In this document: one piece after another, positions 45,201 through 54,806 of the stretch
How positions within the stretch are numbered: position 1 is the stretch's first letter
Layout of the letters: each line of letters starts with the position of its first letter
NCBI RefSeq assembly: GCF_023015865.1
Contig: NZ_JALKBC010000002.1
Coordinates: forward strand, 1-64,000
DNA: 64,000 nucleotides
Direction: 5' to 3'
DNA from: Arenibacter sp. F26102
GTDB lineage: Bacteria; Bacteroidota; Bacteroidia; Flavobacteriales; Flavobacteriaceae
Notes under the pieces: generated by a model
The model's database searches: none
Told to the model about the DNA's origin: nothing
Seen by the model: only the letters and a program-made list of their open reading frames with translations
Translations under genes and position numbers: made by a program

Positions 45201-45755
45201 CATGTCCAGATCATTATCCTTGTCATAATCAAAAAAAGCGGCCTGCATGCTTTGTCTTGCATCGTCCAATCCATATTCTTCAGCTCTTTCCGTGAAAGTA
45301 TTATCGCCATTGTTTATATACAGCATATTGGTGTTTTTGGGTGCTTTGGCATTGCCCGAAACACAAATGTAGATATCTAAATGGCCATCTTGATTGACGT
45401 CGATCATAGTGGCTCCTGTGCCCCATCTGTCGTTAAGTAGGCCAGAGATTTCGGTGATGTCCTCGAACTGGAAATTGCCTTTATTACGATATAACCTTCC
45501 AGAAACCATATTGCCGCTAAAATAGACATCTAGAAGTCCGTCATTGTCTATGTCTCCCACGGCCACTCCAGCTCCAGTGTAGATATTCATATATTCAAAA
45601 ACATTGATGCTATCGGTCTCGACAATTGTATTTTCAAAATCGATACCTGTTTTCGATGGGTCAATTAATTTAAAAATAGCTGATTTTTTTTGTTCGCAGC
45701 CCATAGCCAAAAACATGCCGATCAATAACGTCAAAAATTCAATATTTAGTCTCAT
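42243..45755 (-). CDS. FG-GAP/VCBS and ASPIC/UnbV repeat lipoprotein, copy 2
   Basis: An 1170-residue lipoprotein (lipobox LAMGC, Cys20). Many DxNxDGxxD calcium-type loops (DIDNDGLLDVYF, DVNQDGHLDIY, DFDNDGFKDLY, DLDNDGDLDLL, DFDKDGDLDLFVGG, DFDQDGDIDYILG) mark two propeller halves. An ASPIC/UnbV segment at about 505-580 (HFGLGK, VKWPDGG) lies between them. The architecture recalls CRTAC1-like proteins found downstream of SusCD pairs. Its start overlaps the stop of the next upstream gene by four bases (ATGA). Function is unknown; a glycan-binding surface lipoprotein is a reasonable guess. Confidence 0.9.
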   Translation of the reverse strand: MRLNIEFLTLLIGMFLAMGCEQKKSAIFKLIDPSKTGIDFENTIVETDSINVFEYMNIYTGAGVAVGDIDNDGLLDVYFSGNMVSGRLYRNKGNFQFEDITEISGLLNDRWGTGATMIDVNQDGHLDIYICVSGNAKAPKNTNMLYINNGDNTFTERAEEYGLDDARQSMQAAFFDYDKDNDLDMYLLVNQAAYKYNVNVSQPRKLDGTSVSNDRLYRNDGNGKFTDVTLDAGILIEGYGLGVAVSDINGDEWPDIYISNDFIGNDILYINQKDGTFKDEIKEQIKHTSYAGMGNDVADIDNNGKPDILVLDMRPEDNKRQKLIISSTGYDRFQMMLDAGYNPQYSRNTLQINQGGGKFSEVGFLAGISSTDWSWSPLIADFDNDGFKDLYVTNGFLRDLGNLDYIHYQSLTESPVGNMETKIKQKLSSIQELPKAALINYAYQNKGDITFQNVSEAWGFKEPSCSNGSAYADLDNDGDLDLLVNNINQPAFVYQNLSEKRKNNHYFRIKLNGKPNNSEGIGTQIQITAAGNTQYYQHYLSRGYESSIDPIIHFGLGKTQKIDLLQVKWPDGGYEELRDISANQLIELDQLKSEIKDSPGKDNGKIKMFLELTDSLGTSFAHREDNMVDFKLQPILPHMHSRNGPGIAISDVNIDGREDFFIGGASGQPGELFLQMPDGSFESQKWVSDPQYEDMGSLFFDANNDGYPDLYVVSGGVFTDPDSENFQDRLYLNNGLGTFAKSNALPKITSSGSCVTGNDFDKDGDLDLFVGGRVTPGAYPMPAKSHLLENITGKKSAEPRFVDIGRDIEGWNSLTMVTAALWTDYDNDGWTDLIAVGEFIPITFFHNEQGRLVHQNQIPGLSKTEGWWNSIHGGDFDQDGDIDYILGNLGLNTKYKASQEEPLCIYASDFDKNGQIDPVMCYFIEGENHLAHSRDEIIGQINAMRSRFTTYESYAQTPFNKAFLPEELDSAYIVKSYNFENSYLENKGNGRFELKSLPIDLQTAPIKGITISDMDFDGKQDILLTGNSYATEAATGRYDAFLGAFLKGNGDGTFRNIPWEESGFLSDLDGSGLALLQNIKGTYNVLAANNDAPLKLFASQNIDHKTWIKAEKDVQFAEIELINDTKYKIEFYFGSGYLSQSSRSIPVSKNIKNINFTDVYGITKTVFEAN

Positions 45756-48700
45756 GGCATGGATAGGATTTCTTTCTGATTTCCAGTCAAATCCGTAATT
45801 TTAACGGATACAGCTTCTTTAGGTATGCGGAGTGTCCGGCTGGATTGTGATAGATAACCTGAACCATACGGGAATTCTAGCTTTTGTCTCCGACCGCCTT
45901 TAAATTTGACCTCTGCTGATACTTCGTTTGCTTTTAAGCGATACAATATACTCTTTGTGGTTTGGGCAAAAGTCTGTATCTGTCCATCATTAATTCCTAT
46001 TACCGACATTTCCGAATTATCGGTAGCCAGTCTGGCCATACCCTTGGCATCTCCCAAGACAGAAAATCCAGTTTCGGAAGCGTTTTCCGACCTAAAGTTA
46101 CCCTTGCCATCCCCTATCAATAACCAACCAATAGAGGCATCATATCGACCAGAAAATACTTCACCACTGTAAAAATTACCTACAGCCAGCACGTCTAAAT
46201 TATTGTCACCGTTGTAGTCGTAGACCAAAGTACCATATATAGGAGCTATTTGCGACGACCTGGGCAGTTGGGTAAGTTTAAATTGGCCACTGCCCAAATT
46301 TTCGAGATAGGCATTGGCAAAAGTTTCACTCTTGACCACGAGCGCATTTTTAATTTCTTCTTTTGTAAAGGACTCGTCAAAAGTAGCATTGGCATAGTCC
46401 GAATAGGTGCGAAAACGCCCGCGCATCGCATTGATTTGGTCTATTAGGTCTTTTCGGGAATGCGCTACATAGTTCTTGCCATTGATGTAATAGCACATTA
46501 CGGGGTCTATCTGCCCATTTTTATCGTAATCCTTGGCGTAAATACACAGCGGTTCTTTGGCACTTGCATTGTAACGGCTGTTTAAACCAAGGTTGCCAAG
46601 AATATAATCGGTATCTCCGTCATTGTCAAAATCACCTAGGTTGATACTGTTCCACCATCCGTGAGTATTTTCTAGGCCGGTATACTCTGTAATCTCCGAC
46701 AGTATGCCTTGATTATTCTTAAAAATACGAATGGGCATGAATTCCCCAATAACAATGAGGTCTTGCCATGTGTCATTGTTAAAATCGGTCCATACGGCTG
46801 AAGTGACCATGCCCAGACCTTCAAATATATTGTTAACGGCCTGTCTATCTTTTACAAACTTTATGTTATTTGGGGTGCTGGTATTCTTTAATAGCAGGCT
46901 GGGCGTTGGAAGTGGATATTCTCCCGGCTTTACCCTGCCGCCCACGAACAGATCAAAATCGCCATCCTTGTCGTAATCGGCGGCCGTGACTACCGAGCCA
47001 CTCACGTAGCTTTCTGGCAAGCCAGGGACAGACGTAAAATTCCCTTTTCCATCATTTTGATACAACTGATCACGATAGTTGGCATCTCCAGCAGGTTTTG
47101 AAGATCCGCCACTGACGACATATAAATCTTGGTCCCCATCATTGTCAGCGTCAAAGAACAAGGCCCCCATGTCTTCATAGTTTGCATTATCCAAAAGAGA
47201 GGGAACAAATTGGCCATCAGGTTTCTGTAGCATTATGGAGGCAGACTGCCCCAATGCCCCACCAATAAATATATCTTCCAGACCATCTCCGTTAACATCG
47301 GATACGGCTAGGCCTGGGCCATTTCTAGAATGCATATGGGGCAATAACGGTTGTACCTTAAAGTCTACAAAATCATCCTCCTTGTGAATAAAATTCAGAC
47401 CTAAATCATTCACTTTACCAAGAAGTTGATGGCTTTCTGATCTTTGATATTCAGAATCGGAGATATGGGCATCGGTATATTTCAAAGTTACTACCTGATT
47501 TGCCTTTAAGTTTTGAATTTTCTGAATTTTTCCATCTGGCCAAGTAACTTTTATACTATCTATTTTAGCTGCTTTTCCCAGTCCAAAATGCAAAGCCTGT
47601 TCCATTGTGGAGAGGTAGCCACGATATGGGGTGAAATATTGTTTTTGGAGATGTCCTTGGTAATAAACTTCAACTTCACTACCTAATCCTTGGCGGTTAG
47701 GGACTTGGCCTTCAAATTGGAATTTGATATAATTATTAGAATTGGTATTTTCCATTTGGTTTTTGTATAAACCGGCAGGATCATCAATGTTATTGATTAC
47801 CAAATCCAGGTCGCCGTCATTATCCAGATCGGCATAGGCGGCGCCATTGGAATAAGTTGGTTTGGAGAAACCGGCTTCCTCGCTAATGTCCTTAAATTCT
47901 AGGTTGCCATTGTTCCTGTACATAAAGTTGTGCATTTTTATGCCAGGTAAGGCGTTAAGTTTTTCTATTCTTTTTTTACGGTTAGCCTCTGCGGTGCCCA
48001 TGGTGAGTTCTTGATTGCCATAAACCATAAAATCCAAGTTAGTAATGTCTTGTCTATAACCGTTGGAAATGAAAATATCTTTATTGCCATCTTGATCAAA
48101 ATCTGCCAAAAGTGGGCTCCAACTCCATTCGGTGGCCGAAATACCAGAGATTTGGCCTATTTCACTAAATGTGCCATTGCCATTGTTGAGTTGCAAGGTG
48201 TTCCGGATGTATTGGGGCAGATAGCCGTGGGAAAGGGAATTATGGAATTGATCAAAATTATTTCCTACCATGGTTAATTTCCACCTTTTACTGTCCGGGG
48301 GAAGCATGTCCAGTACCATCACGTCCATGAGTCCGTCATTATTGATATCTGCGATATCGTTGCCCATGCCGTTAAAGGTCAGGTGCTGCATATAATCTCC
48401 TATCTGGTTTTTAAAGGTACCGTCTTTTTGATTGATGTACAGTAGGTCTTCGGTAAGAAAATCGTTGGATACGTAAATATCCGGCCAACCATCGGTATTT
48501 AAGTCACATATCTGTAATCCAAGACCAAAGCCTTCAAATACTATTCCCGAACTTTCAGATACCTCGGTAAACGTGTTGTCTCCGTTGTTGCGATATAATT
48601 TGTCCATTGAGGGGGCGGTTCCGGATCTGTCTTTAGCACGGGCAGTATTCCTATTGTAATGTACAAGGGCATTGTTTAAGAGATACATATCTAGATCACC

Positions 48701-49267
48701 GTCACTGTCATAATCCAAGAATGCAGCCTGTACGGAATAATTGGTGTCGGCCAGTCCCCATTTTTCAGCTTCTTCTGTGAAAGACAATCTACCTTCCTTA
48801 AGACCATTGTTAATGAACAGAAGGTTTGATGTTTCTTTGATTGTTGCGGATCTTGGGCCTCCTTTTGCAACATAAATATCGGCATACCCATCCTGGTTAA
48901 TGTCTACAATAGCAACTCCATTGGACCAACCTGTTGAACCTACATTAGCGGATAGGGTAACATCCTCGAATTTAAAATGGCCCAGATTTCGATAGAGACG
49001 GTTGCTGGTCATATTCCCTGTAAAATAAATGTCCTGGAGACCGTCAAGGTCAAAGTCGGCAATAGCGACACCGGCACCATTGTACATATACTCAAACTGC
49101 AAAATGTTCAGGCTGTCATTTTGGATTATTACATTTTTAAAATCAATGCCGGTATAGTCTGGTGCCATTTCATAAAACAAGGTATTTTTGGATTTTTCAC
49201 ACCCAATAAAGGGAATGCATAAAATCATGAAACAAAATGAGGTTATTAATGGATTTGATCGGTGCAT
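45752..49267 (-). CDS. FG-GAP/VCBS and ASPIC/UnbV repeat lipoprotein, copy 1
   Basis: An 1171-residue lipoprotein (lipobox FIGC, Cys23), a paralogue of the downstream gene with the same order of parts: about a dozen Asp-rich loops (DFDLDGLQDIYF, DINQDGYADIY, DFDQDGNKDIF, DYDKDGDFDLFVGG, DFDNDGDTDYILG), a central ASPIC/UnbV segment ending in HFGLGKAAKI and VTWPDGK (about 560-575), and a matching C-terminus (YGSGYLSQSSRTL). Length differs by one residue from its neighbour, so the pair arose by tandem duplication and then diverged. A terminator at 49294 separates it from SusD, so it may have its own promoter. Confidence 0.9.
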   Translation of the reverse strand: MHRSNPLITSFCFMILCIPFIGCEKSKNTLFYEMAPDYTGIDFKNVIIQNDSLNILQFEYMYNGAGVAIADFDLDGLQDIYFTGNMTSNRLYRNLGHFKFEDVTLSANVGSTGWSNGVAIVDINQDGYADIYVAKGGPRSATIKETSNLLFINNGLKEGRLSFTEEAEKWGLADTNYSVQAAFLDYDSDGDLDMYLLNNALVHYNRNTARAKDRSGTAPSMDKLYRNNGDNTFTEVSESSGIVFEGFGLGLQICDLNTDGWPDIYVSNDFLTEDLLYINQKDGTFKNQIGDYMQHLTFNGMGNDIADINNDGLMDVMVLDMLPPDSKRWKLTMVGNNFDQFHNSLSHGYLPQYIRNTLQLNNGNGTFSEIGQISGISATEWSWSPLLADFDQDGNKDIFISNGYRQDITNLDFMVYGNQELTMGTAEANRKKRIEKLNALPGIKMHNFMYRNNGNLEFKDISEEAGFSKPTYSNGAAYADLDNDGDLDLVINNIDDPAGLYKNQMENTNSNNYIKFQFEGQVPNRQGLGSEVEVYYQGHLQKQYFTPYRGYLSTMEQALHFGLGKAAKIDSIKVTWPDGKIQKIQNLKANQVVTLKYTDAHISDSEYQRSESHQLLGKVNDLGLNFIHKEDDFVDFKVQPLLPHMHSRNGPGLAVSDVNGDGLEDIFIGGALGQSASIMLQKPDGQFVPSLLDNANYEDMGALFFDADNDGDQDLYVVSGGSSKPAGDANYRDQLYQNDGKGNFTSVPGLPESYVSGSVVTAADYDKDGDFDLFVGGRVKPGEYPLPTPSLLLKNTSTPNNIKFVKDRQAVNNIFEGLGMVTSAVWTDFNNDTWQDLIVIGEFMPIRIFKNNQGILSEITEYTGLENTHGWWNSINLGDFDNDGDTDYILGNLGLNSRYNASAKEPLCIYAKDYDKNGQIDPVMCYYINGKNYVAHSRKDLIDQINAMRGRFRTYSDYANATFDESFTKEEIKNALVVKSETFANAYLENLGSGQFKLTQLPRSSQIAPIYGTLVYDYNGDNNLDVLAVGNFYSGEVFSGRYDASIGWLLIGDGKGNFRSENASETGFSVLGDAKGMARLATDNSEMSVIGINDGQIQTFAQTTKSILYRLKANEVSAEVKFKGGRRQKLEFPYGSGYLSQSSRTLRIPKEAVSVKITDLTGNQKEILSMP

Positions 49268-49293
49268 GAAAAAAACGGCTTAACCATAAAATT

Positions 49294-49333
49294 AAAAAAA
49301 TCCAATCTAATAATGATAGATTGGATTTTTTTT
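49294..49333 (-). terminator. Terminator between SusD and the FG-GAP gene
   Basis: A 15-bp stem (49294-49308 with 49318-49332), nine-base loop, flanked by A and T runs, located after the susD stop at 49393 on the minus strand. Confidence 0.85.
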
Positions 49334-49392
49334 AATTATTAAAATGCTTCAATATATTTGTATTTTCACTAATGTCCTAGATCGTAAATTTA

Positions 49393-50931
49393 TTAGTACC
49401 CCGAATTTTGTGTTAATACACCATCTGAACGATCAATTTCCGATAAAGGAAAGGGGAACACGTTATATTTGTCGTCCCATGCACTACCAAAAACATCAGC
49501 ACCAATCCCCCATCTGGTAATATCGAACCAGCGATGAGGTTCCAAGGCTAGTTCCACCCTTTTTTCTTGTATCATTGCTTCTTTTAGGTCCGCACCGAGA
49601 GGTAAAGGAAGTAGATTTGCACGAACGCGCACATCATCAATTTGATCTTTGGCAATGCCGAGGTCACCTCCACCTTCAATTAAAGCTTCGGCGTACAATA
49701 ATTTAAGTTCGGCAAATCGGAACCATCGCTCATTGTTAAAGTCCGCCTGTTCATTGGGGGAGTGGTTGCCGCCAACTGCATTGTGCTCACCACCATATTT
49801 CTTTAAGGACATTCCGTTGGATGACCAAGCGGGGTCATAGGGTAATGATTGAGTGGCGCCATTGGCCCAAACATAATAGGTGTCTCCATCCTTATAGTAT
49901 GTAAACTCTGCACGCACATCTCCAGGTTCAAAGGCATCGACCAGATCCTGTGTAGGAATCCATTGTCCATTTTTTCCGCCGGGGGCGCCATTGCCAGGTT
50001 CCCAATAATTGCCTCGAGCAATGCCCTGGGAAGCTTTGAAATTTTCGGAATGGGTATCGTCAAAAACCCAAATATTATCATCGGAGAAAGGACCTCCAAA
50101 TTGTATCTCAAAAATGGATTCCATATTATTTTCTTCGTCGTAATTAAAATTACTTGCAAATTCTGGCATTAGCATATAGGGTCCGGTTGTAACCACTTCC
50201 TCAAAGGCGGAAATGGCCGATGGCCAATCTTTCTTCCAGACATTTACCTTTCCTATGTATGATTTGGCGGCCCATGAAGTGGCCCTGCCAGTGTTGCCAC
50301 TATCCCATTCTTCGGGCAGACCAGCTGCGGCCGTCGTGAGGTCACTTAAGATGGCTGTAAATAAAGCATCTTGAGTGGCATTGGGTTGTGCTAAATTGTT
50401 GATATCCTTTAGTACCTCGGTAACAAGTGGAGGGGTGCCGAAAAGTTTTAAGGCCTGAAAATGAAACCAAGCTCTTAAAAATTTTGCTTCTGCGTCCAAT
50501 ACTGTTTTGTCCTCTGCCGTTAAATCGTTGTCGCCTTCCAAATTGTCCAATACAAGATTTGCCCTTAATATGCCTTCATAAATCTGGGTATATATAGCAG
50601 CATAGGGAACATCACTTGATCTTATCTGTAAATTGTCAATGTCTTGGGAAATGCCATCGGCCTGAATATTATCGGCAGCTACGTCATCTGTTATTACCAT
50701 GCTTATTTTCCAAAATTCACCTCTTTCCGACAGGGTTTCGGTACTTGTTCCCCAGAAGTCCTGGATAGAGGAATAGGAAGCAAAAATGGCTCCGTCAAAA
50801 TCACTTCTAGTCTTATAGAATGTATCGGTAGTTATCCTGTCGAGAGGTTGCAAATCCAATTCATTTTTACAAGAGAAAACGCCCAGAATACATATCGTTA
50901 AAAAAAGTATATTGATCTTTTTCATAATCAT
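49393..50931 (-). CDS. susD: SusD/RagB outer-membrane glycan-binding lipoprotein
   Basis: A 512-residue surface lipoprotein (lipobox VFSC, Cys21). The mature start KNELDLQPLDRITTDTFYKT, the middle AEAKFLRAWFHFQALKLFGTPPLV and SYIGKVNVWKKDWPSAISAFEEVV (TPR-like) and the end WFDITRWG and FPFPLSEIDRSDGVLTQNSGY are classic SusD features. It caps the SusC transporter and binds oligosaccharide. It lies 27 bp downstream of susC in one operon. Translation may begin two codons downstream, at MKKINIL. Confidence 0.95.
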   Translation of the reverse strand: MIMKKINILFLTICILGVFSCKNELDLQPLDRITTDTFYKTRSDFDGAIFASYSSIQDFWGTSTETLSERGEFWKISMVITDDVAADNIQADGISQDIDNLQIRSSDVPYAAIYTQIYEGILRANLVLDNLEGDNDLTAEDKTVLDAEAKFLRAWFHFQALKLFGTPPLVTEVLKDINNLAQPNATQDALFTAILSDLTTAAAGLPEEWDSGNTGRATSWAAKSYIGKVNVWKKDWPSAISAFEEVVTTGPYMLMPEFASNFNYDEENNMESIFEIQFGGPFSDDNIWVFDDTHSENFKASQGIARGNYWEPGNGAPGGKNGQWIPTQDLVDAFEPGDVRAEFTYYKDGDTYYVWANGATQSLPYDPAWSSNGMSLKKYGGEHNAVGGNHSPNEQADFNNERWFRFAELKLLYAEALIEGGGDLGIAKDQIDDVRVRANLLPLPLGADLKEAMIQEKRVELALEPHRWFDITRWGIGADVFGSAWDDKYNVFPFPLSEIDRSDGVLTQNSGY

Positions 50932-50958
50932 CTTATTAAATAGAGTTTTTATCTTAAA

Positions 50959-53900
50959 TTAATTAAATGTAACTGACCATCCTATTTGAATAATCCTAGG
51001 TAATGGAGAAGGTCCACCATCTTGGCCACTGGCCAGGGTAAAATCACCTTTCTGGAAGCTTTGGGCCCTTGTAACTTCTGGGTCATATCCAGAATATTTT
51101 GTAAATGTTGCTAGATTTTGCACCCCAAGATAAAAGCGCATTCTGGAAACAAAATTTCCGGTCCAGTTTATTAATTGATCTTGAGGCAAGGTGTAGCCGA
51201 TTTGTATATTCTGAATTCTTAAATATCCGGAGTCTTCTATCCAACGATCTGAATATCGAGTATTGCCATTTGGGTCATCCCTTGTTAATCTGGGAATGGT
51301 ATTACTCGTGCCTTCACCAGACCAACGATCCAATATTGAAGTGCTAAAATTATTAGAACCTGTCATGCCTTCCAAGTCAATTCTAGCTGAATTGTAAACT
51401 TGTTTGTCGCCAACTCCCCTTAGGTTCATAGAAAGATCAAAGCCTTTGTATTCGCCTTGTATATTGAAACCGTAGAAAAAACCTGGAAATGGATCTCCTA
51501 ATATGGTCCTATCATCCGCATCCACTTTGCCATCGCCCGTAACGTCCACAAACCGAATATCCCCCGGTTCTAGTCCTGAAGAGAAGGCATCAGGCAAGGC
51601 AGCATCAACTTCAGCCTGATTTTGATAAATGCCATCTGTCTTGTAGCCGTAAAAATGGCCAAGACTTTCTCCTACAATAGTTCTATGTGTTTGGGCTCCT
51701 CCGATACCAGAAATAATTTGAGGTATTTGTCCCAAATCTGTTACTTCATTTTTAACAGTGGTTATATTTCCTCCTATGCTATAATTAAATTCTCCGATAG
51801 AATTATTATAGTTAATTGCGAACTCTATACCTGAATTCTTGATTTGCCCAATATTCGCATCAGCAGGCAAAAAGTAGCCTGAAACGTAAGGAACCGGTAA
51901 ACCCAATAATACGTCGTCAGTAGTCTTGTTATAATAATCAAATGTGCTAGTAAGCTTGCCTTTTAAGAAACTTGCATCGACACCAATATCTAACTGTTTA
52001 CTGGTTTCCCACTTTAAATCGGCATTTGCGAAGTTCACAGGTGCAGGTGCATTGGTTACAACTTGTCCGTCTCCTATAACGTAATATATGTTGGTGTTCA
52101 GGGCACTTAAATATGCAAAATTTAAACCTGTAAATTGATTTCCGGACTCACCATAGCCCGCGCGTATTTTCAGGTCGTCTACAAAATCTCCTTTAGGAAA
52201 AAAGTCTTCTTTAGAGATTCGCCACCCAAGTGATGCTGATGGAAATACATCATCTCTATTTGCTTCAGCAAATCTAGAAGTAGCATCCCTTCTAACATTG
52301 AAAGTGGCTAGATATTTTCCTTGATAATTATAGGTCAGCCTTCCTAGCCATCCCTGTAGTGTCCATAGATCCGCTTCGTTTGCCGAGGCCACGGAATTTC
52401 CACTGGAGGCAAAATTATTGTTCACCAAGTTTCTACCTTGAATCCTTACTTTGTCGAACTTAAATTTGGTCTGCTCGAATCCTACCAGTGCACTTATGTT
52501 ATGGTCGCCGTCACCAAAGGTTGTGTCATAAGCCAATGTTGCGGCTGGTGTAATGGTTAACTCTACGGGTCGGGATTGAACCAATAATGATTGTCTTGTG
52601 GAAGTACCGTCAAAAGTGGTTTCCGCTTGGAAAAATTCACCTTTACCTACATTGTAATCGACTCCAACAGATGTGCGGAATTTCAAACCCTCAAATATTG
52701 TAAGTTCCCCATAGAAATTACCTAAAACTTTTCTAGTTTGAACCGTGGTTAAATTGACCCTTGGGTCATTCCTGAAAATATAATTATTACCTGTTCCATC
52801 TCCTCTGGTCTCTGGGTTTTCAAGGTTGTATCCATAAGGTCCGTCTCCGTAGATTTTATAATATGGGGCATTAAGTGAAGAGTTGTAACCAGCTAAAACG
52901 CCCCCTTCAGCCTGAGTAGTCCTATCTGTTGAGCTTATTAAAAGAGACTGCCCAAAACGTAGATGTTCTCCTGCTTTTATGTCAGAATTTGCTTTAAGCG
53001 AATATCTTTCAAAGTCTTGCCCTGCCTCATTGCCATCTTGGGATAAATATCCTCCCGAAATAAAATAATTGGCATTCTCAGTACCACCGCTTACTGTTAA
53101 GTTGTGATTTTGCATATGGCCTGTTCTAAATACTGCATCCTGCCAGTCTACAAAGGGTTGCCCGCTAAATTGTGATACATCCCTGCCCAACTGACCTTGA
53201 ATGTCAATATATTGTTCAACATTAAGGACATCTATTTGGTCCCTTACAGAACTAGCCCCTATATAACCATCATAGTTAACCTTAGCCTCCCCAGACTTGC
53301 CTCTTTTGGTAGTAACAATAATCACCCCATTGGCAGCCCTCGCCCCATATATAGCTGCAGAAGCTGCATCTTTTAGTACATCTATAGATTCTATATCATT
53401 TGGATTGAGACCTGAAAGCGGATTGGAATCAGTTGTGGAATTAGTATTAACCGTAATGTTGGTTGTCTGCACTAATGGAACTCCGTCAATTACCCAAAGA
53501 GGGTCGTTTACACCCGGAGTACCAATACCTCGTATCCTCACATTTATAGGGGCTCCGGGATCTCCACTTCTATTGGAAATATTAACTCCGGAAATGGTTC
53601 CCGCCAAAACTTGGTCTGGACTGGTAATAGGTTTGGATACTATTTCAGCAGCTCCAATTGACCCTACAGCACCAGTAAGATCGGCTTTTCTTTGGGTGCC
53701 ATATCCAACAACAACAACTTCACTTAAGGCCTGGGCATCCTCTTCCAAGGTTACATCAATGGTTGTTCTATTGTTAATATCAATTTCTTTTTTGGAATAG
53801 CCAACATAAGAAAATACAAGAGTTGTGGCACCCGAAGGCACTTCTATAACGTAATTTCCATCAAAGTCGGAAACACTACCTACGGTGGTGCCCTTAACAA

Positions 53901-54057
53901 CAACACTGGCTCCAGGTAAAGGGCCATCTACATCAGAAATAGACCCGGTTATGGTCACTTGGGAATAAAATGATTGGGTCCCAAGAAATAATAAAAACAT
54001 GACAATAAGGTGAAATACCCTAGAATCATTAAATTTTTTAATGGGTTTTTTCATCAT
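50959..54057 (-). CDS. susC: SusC/RagA TonB-linked outer-membrane transporter
   Basis: A 1032-residue outer-membrane beta-barrel transporter with signal peptide ending near residue 32. A carboxypeptidase-D-regulatory-like domain (about 33-108, VTITGSISDVDGPLPGASV) precedes the TonB box (EVVVVGYGTQ), the plug (about 115-230, RKADLTGAVGSI, IRGIGTPGVNDPLWVIDGV, AASAAIYGARAANGVIIVTTKRG), and a 22-strand barrel ending in IQIGWSVTFN. It imports oligosaccharides with energy from TonB and works with the adjacent SusD. There is no sign of the locus operator motif in its upstream region. Confidence 0.95.
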   Translation of the reverse strand: MMKKPIKKFNDSRVFHLIVMFLLFLGTQSFYSQVTITGSISDVDGPLPGASVVVKGTTVGSVSDFDGNYVIEVPSGATTLVFSYVGYSKKEIDINNRTTIDVTLEEDAQALSEVVVVGYGTQRKADLTGAVGSIGAAEIVSKPITSPDQVLAGTISGVNISNRSGDPGAPINVRIRGIGTPGVNDPLWVIDGVPLVQTTNITVNTNSTTDSNPLSGLNPNDIESIDVLKDAASAAIYGARAANGVIIVTTKRGKSGEAKVNYDGYIGASSVRDQIDVLNVEQYIDIQGQLGRDVSQFSGQPFVDWQDAVFRTGHMQNHNLTVSGGTENANYFISGGYLSQDGNEAGQDFERYSLKANSDIKAGEHLRFGQSLLISSTDRTTQAEGGVLAGYNSSLNAPYYKIYGDGPYGYNLENPETRGDGTGNNYIFRNDPRVNLTTVQTRKVLGNFYGELTIFEGLKFRTSVGVDYNVGKGEFFQAETTFDGTSTRQSLLVQSRPVELTITPAATLAYDTTFGDGDHNISALVGFEQTKFKFDKVRIQGRNLVNNNFASSGNSVASANEADLWTLQGWLGRLTYNYQGKYLATFNVRRDATSRFAEANRDDVFPSASLGWRISKEDFFPKGDFVDDLKIRAGYGESGNQFTGLNFAYLSALNTNIYYVIGDGQVVTNAPAPVNFANADLKWETSKQLDIGVDASFLKGKLTSTFDYYNKTTDDVLLGLPVPYVSGYFLPADANIGQIKNSGIEFAINYNNSIGEFNYSIGGNITTVKNEVTDLGQIPQIISGIGGAQTHRTIVGESLGHFYGYKTDGIYQNQAEVDAALPDAFSSGLEPGDIRFVDVTGDGKVDADDRTILGDPFPGFFYGFNIQGEYKGFDLSMNLRGVGDKQVYNSARIDLEGMTGSNNFSTSILDRWSGEGTSNTIPRLTRDDPNGNTRYSDRWIEDSGYLRIQNIQIGYTLPQDQLINWTGNFVSRMRFYLGVQNLATFTKYSGYDPEVTRAQSFQKGDFTLASGQDGGPSPLPRIIQIGWSVTFN

Positions 54058-54575
54058 GAAATTGTTTTAATGAGTTAGTTCAAAATTGAAAAGCTAGTGC
54101 CATAATTTTATTATTACCACACAAGCCGTTACAAGCTAATTTAAGAATAAATGTTAACAATGCGTTAATCTTTGTGAAATTATTACTTGGTATTTGGTTT
54201 AAAAAGTTAATTAATTGTGTTTTTGTTAAATGAGGACAATAAGTATTGAAGTTAAATTTGGATAAAGAAATTGTAAATGGGAAATTTTTTGTTCGCTACT
54301 TTTTGCATAAAAGCGAATAGGGAAATACTCGGGATGCATTTCTTTTTAGTAACTAAGAATATTGCCAATATTACTTTATAGGACCGTTTAGGCCAATTGC
54401 CTCTTGGGAAGGCTGTCAGCCTTATAGGTTAGCCATTTTTTTATTAGTTATCGCCAAATTGGCAATTATAGTTGCCGGCGTCTCCTATTTCATAAACACT
54501 TTCATTGAATGTAAATTTTACATTTAATGAAATTTTGTATATTAAGCTCCGCAATACAATTGACTATTCTAAGAT
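54058..54575. other. Intergenic region upstream of susC
   Basis: About 520 bp, AT-rich, presumably the susC promoter (minus strand). A short hairpin at 54409-54423 (AAGGCT/AGCCTT) lies in it. I see no operator motif and no coding frame until the SusD remnant. Confidence 0.45.
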
Positions 54576-54793
54576 TGAGTAGTACTTAGTTTAAAATAGG
54601 ATTGGACGAGGTGTTGGTAGGAGATTTTTGGGGTGCACCATTCCCAAACTCCACCTTATATCCAACCACATCCAAAAATATAGATCCTCAGTCTAGGTGG
54701 TATGTTACCACCAAGAATTTCCGGGAAGGTGTAGACGATGTATGGCCGATTCCAGAGTCGGAAATCAATGTAAATCCCAAGTTGGGGAATTAA
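54576..54793 (+). pseudogene. SusD C-terminal remnant
   Basis: A frame without a good start encodes about 70 residues that match the end of SusD proteins: FWGAPFPNSTLYPT, SRWYVTTKNFREGVDD, then WPIPESEINVNPKLGN and a stop. The WPIP.SEI.VNP ending is diagnostic for the family. The rest of the gene and any partner SusC are missing, so a second SusCD pair was once here and has been deleted. It is on the opposite strand to the intact susCD and is not a copy of its end (FPFPLSEIDRS). Confidence 0.75.
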
Positions 54794-54806
54794 CCCTATT
54801 GCTAAA

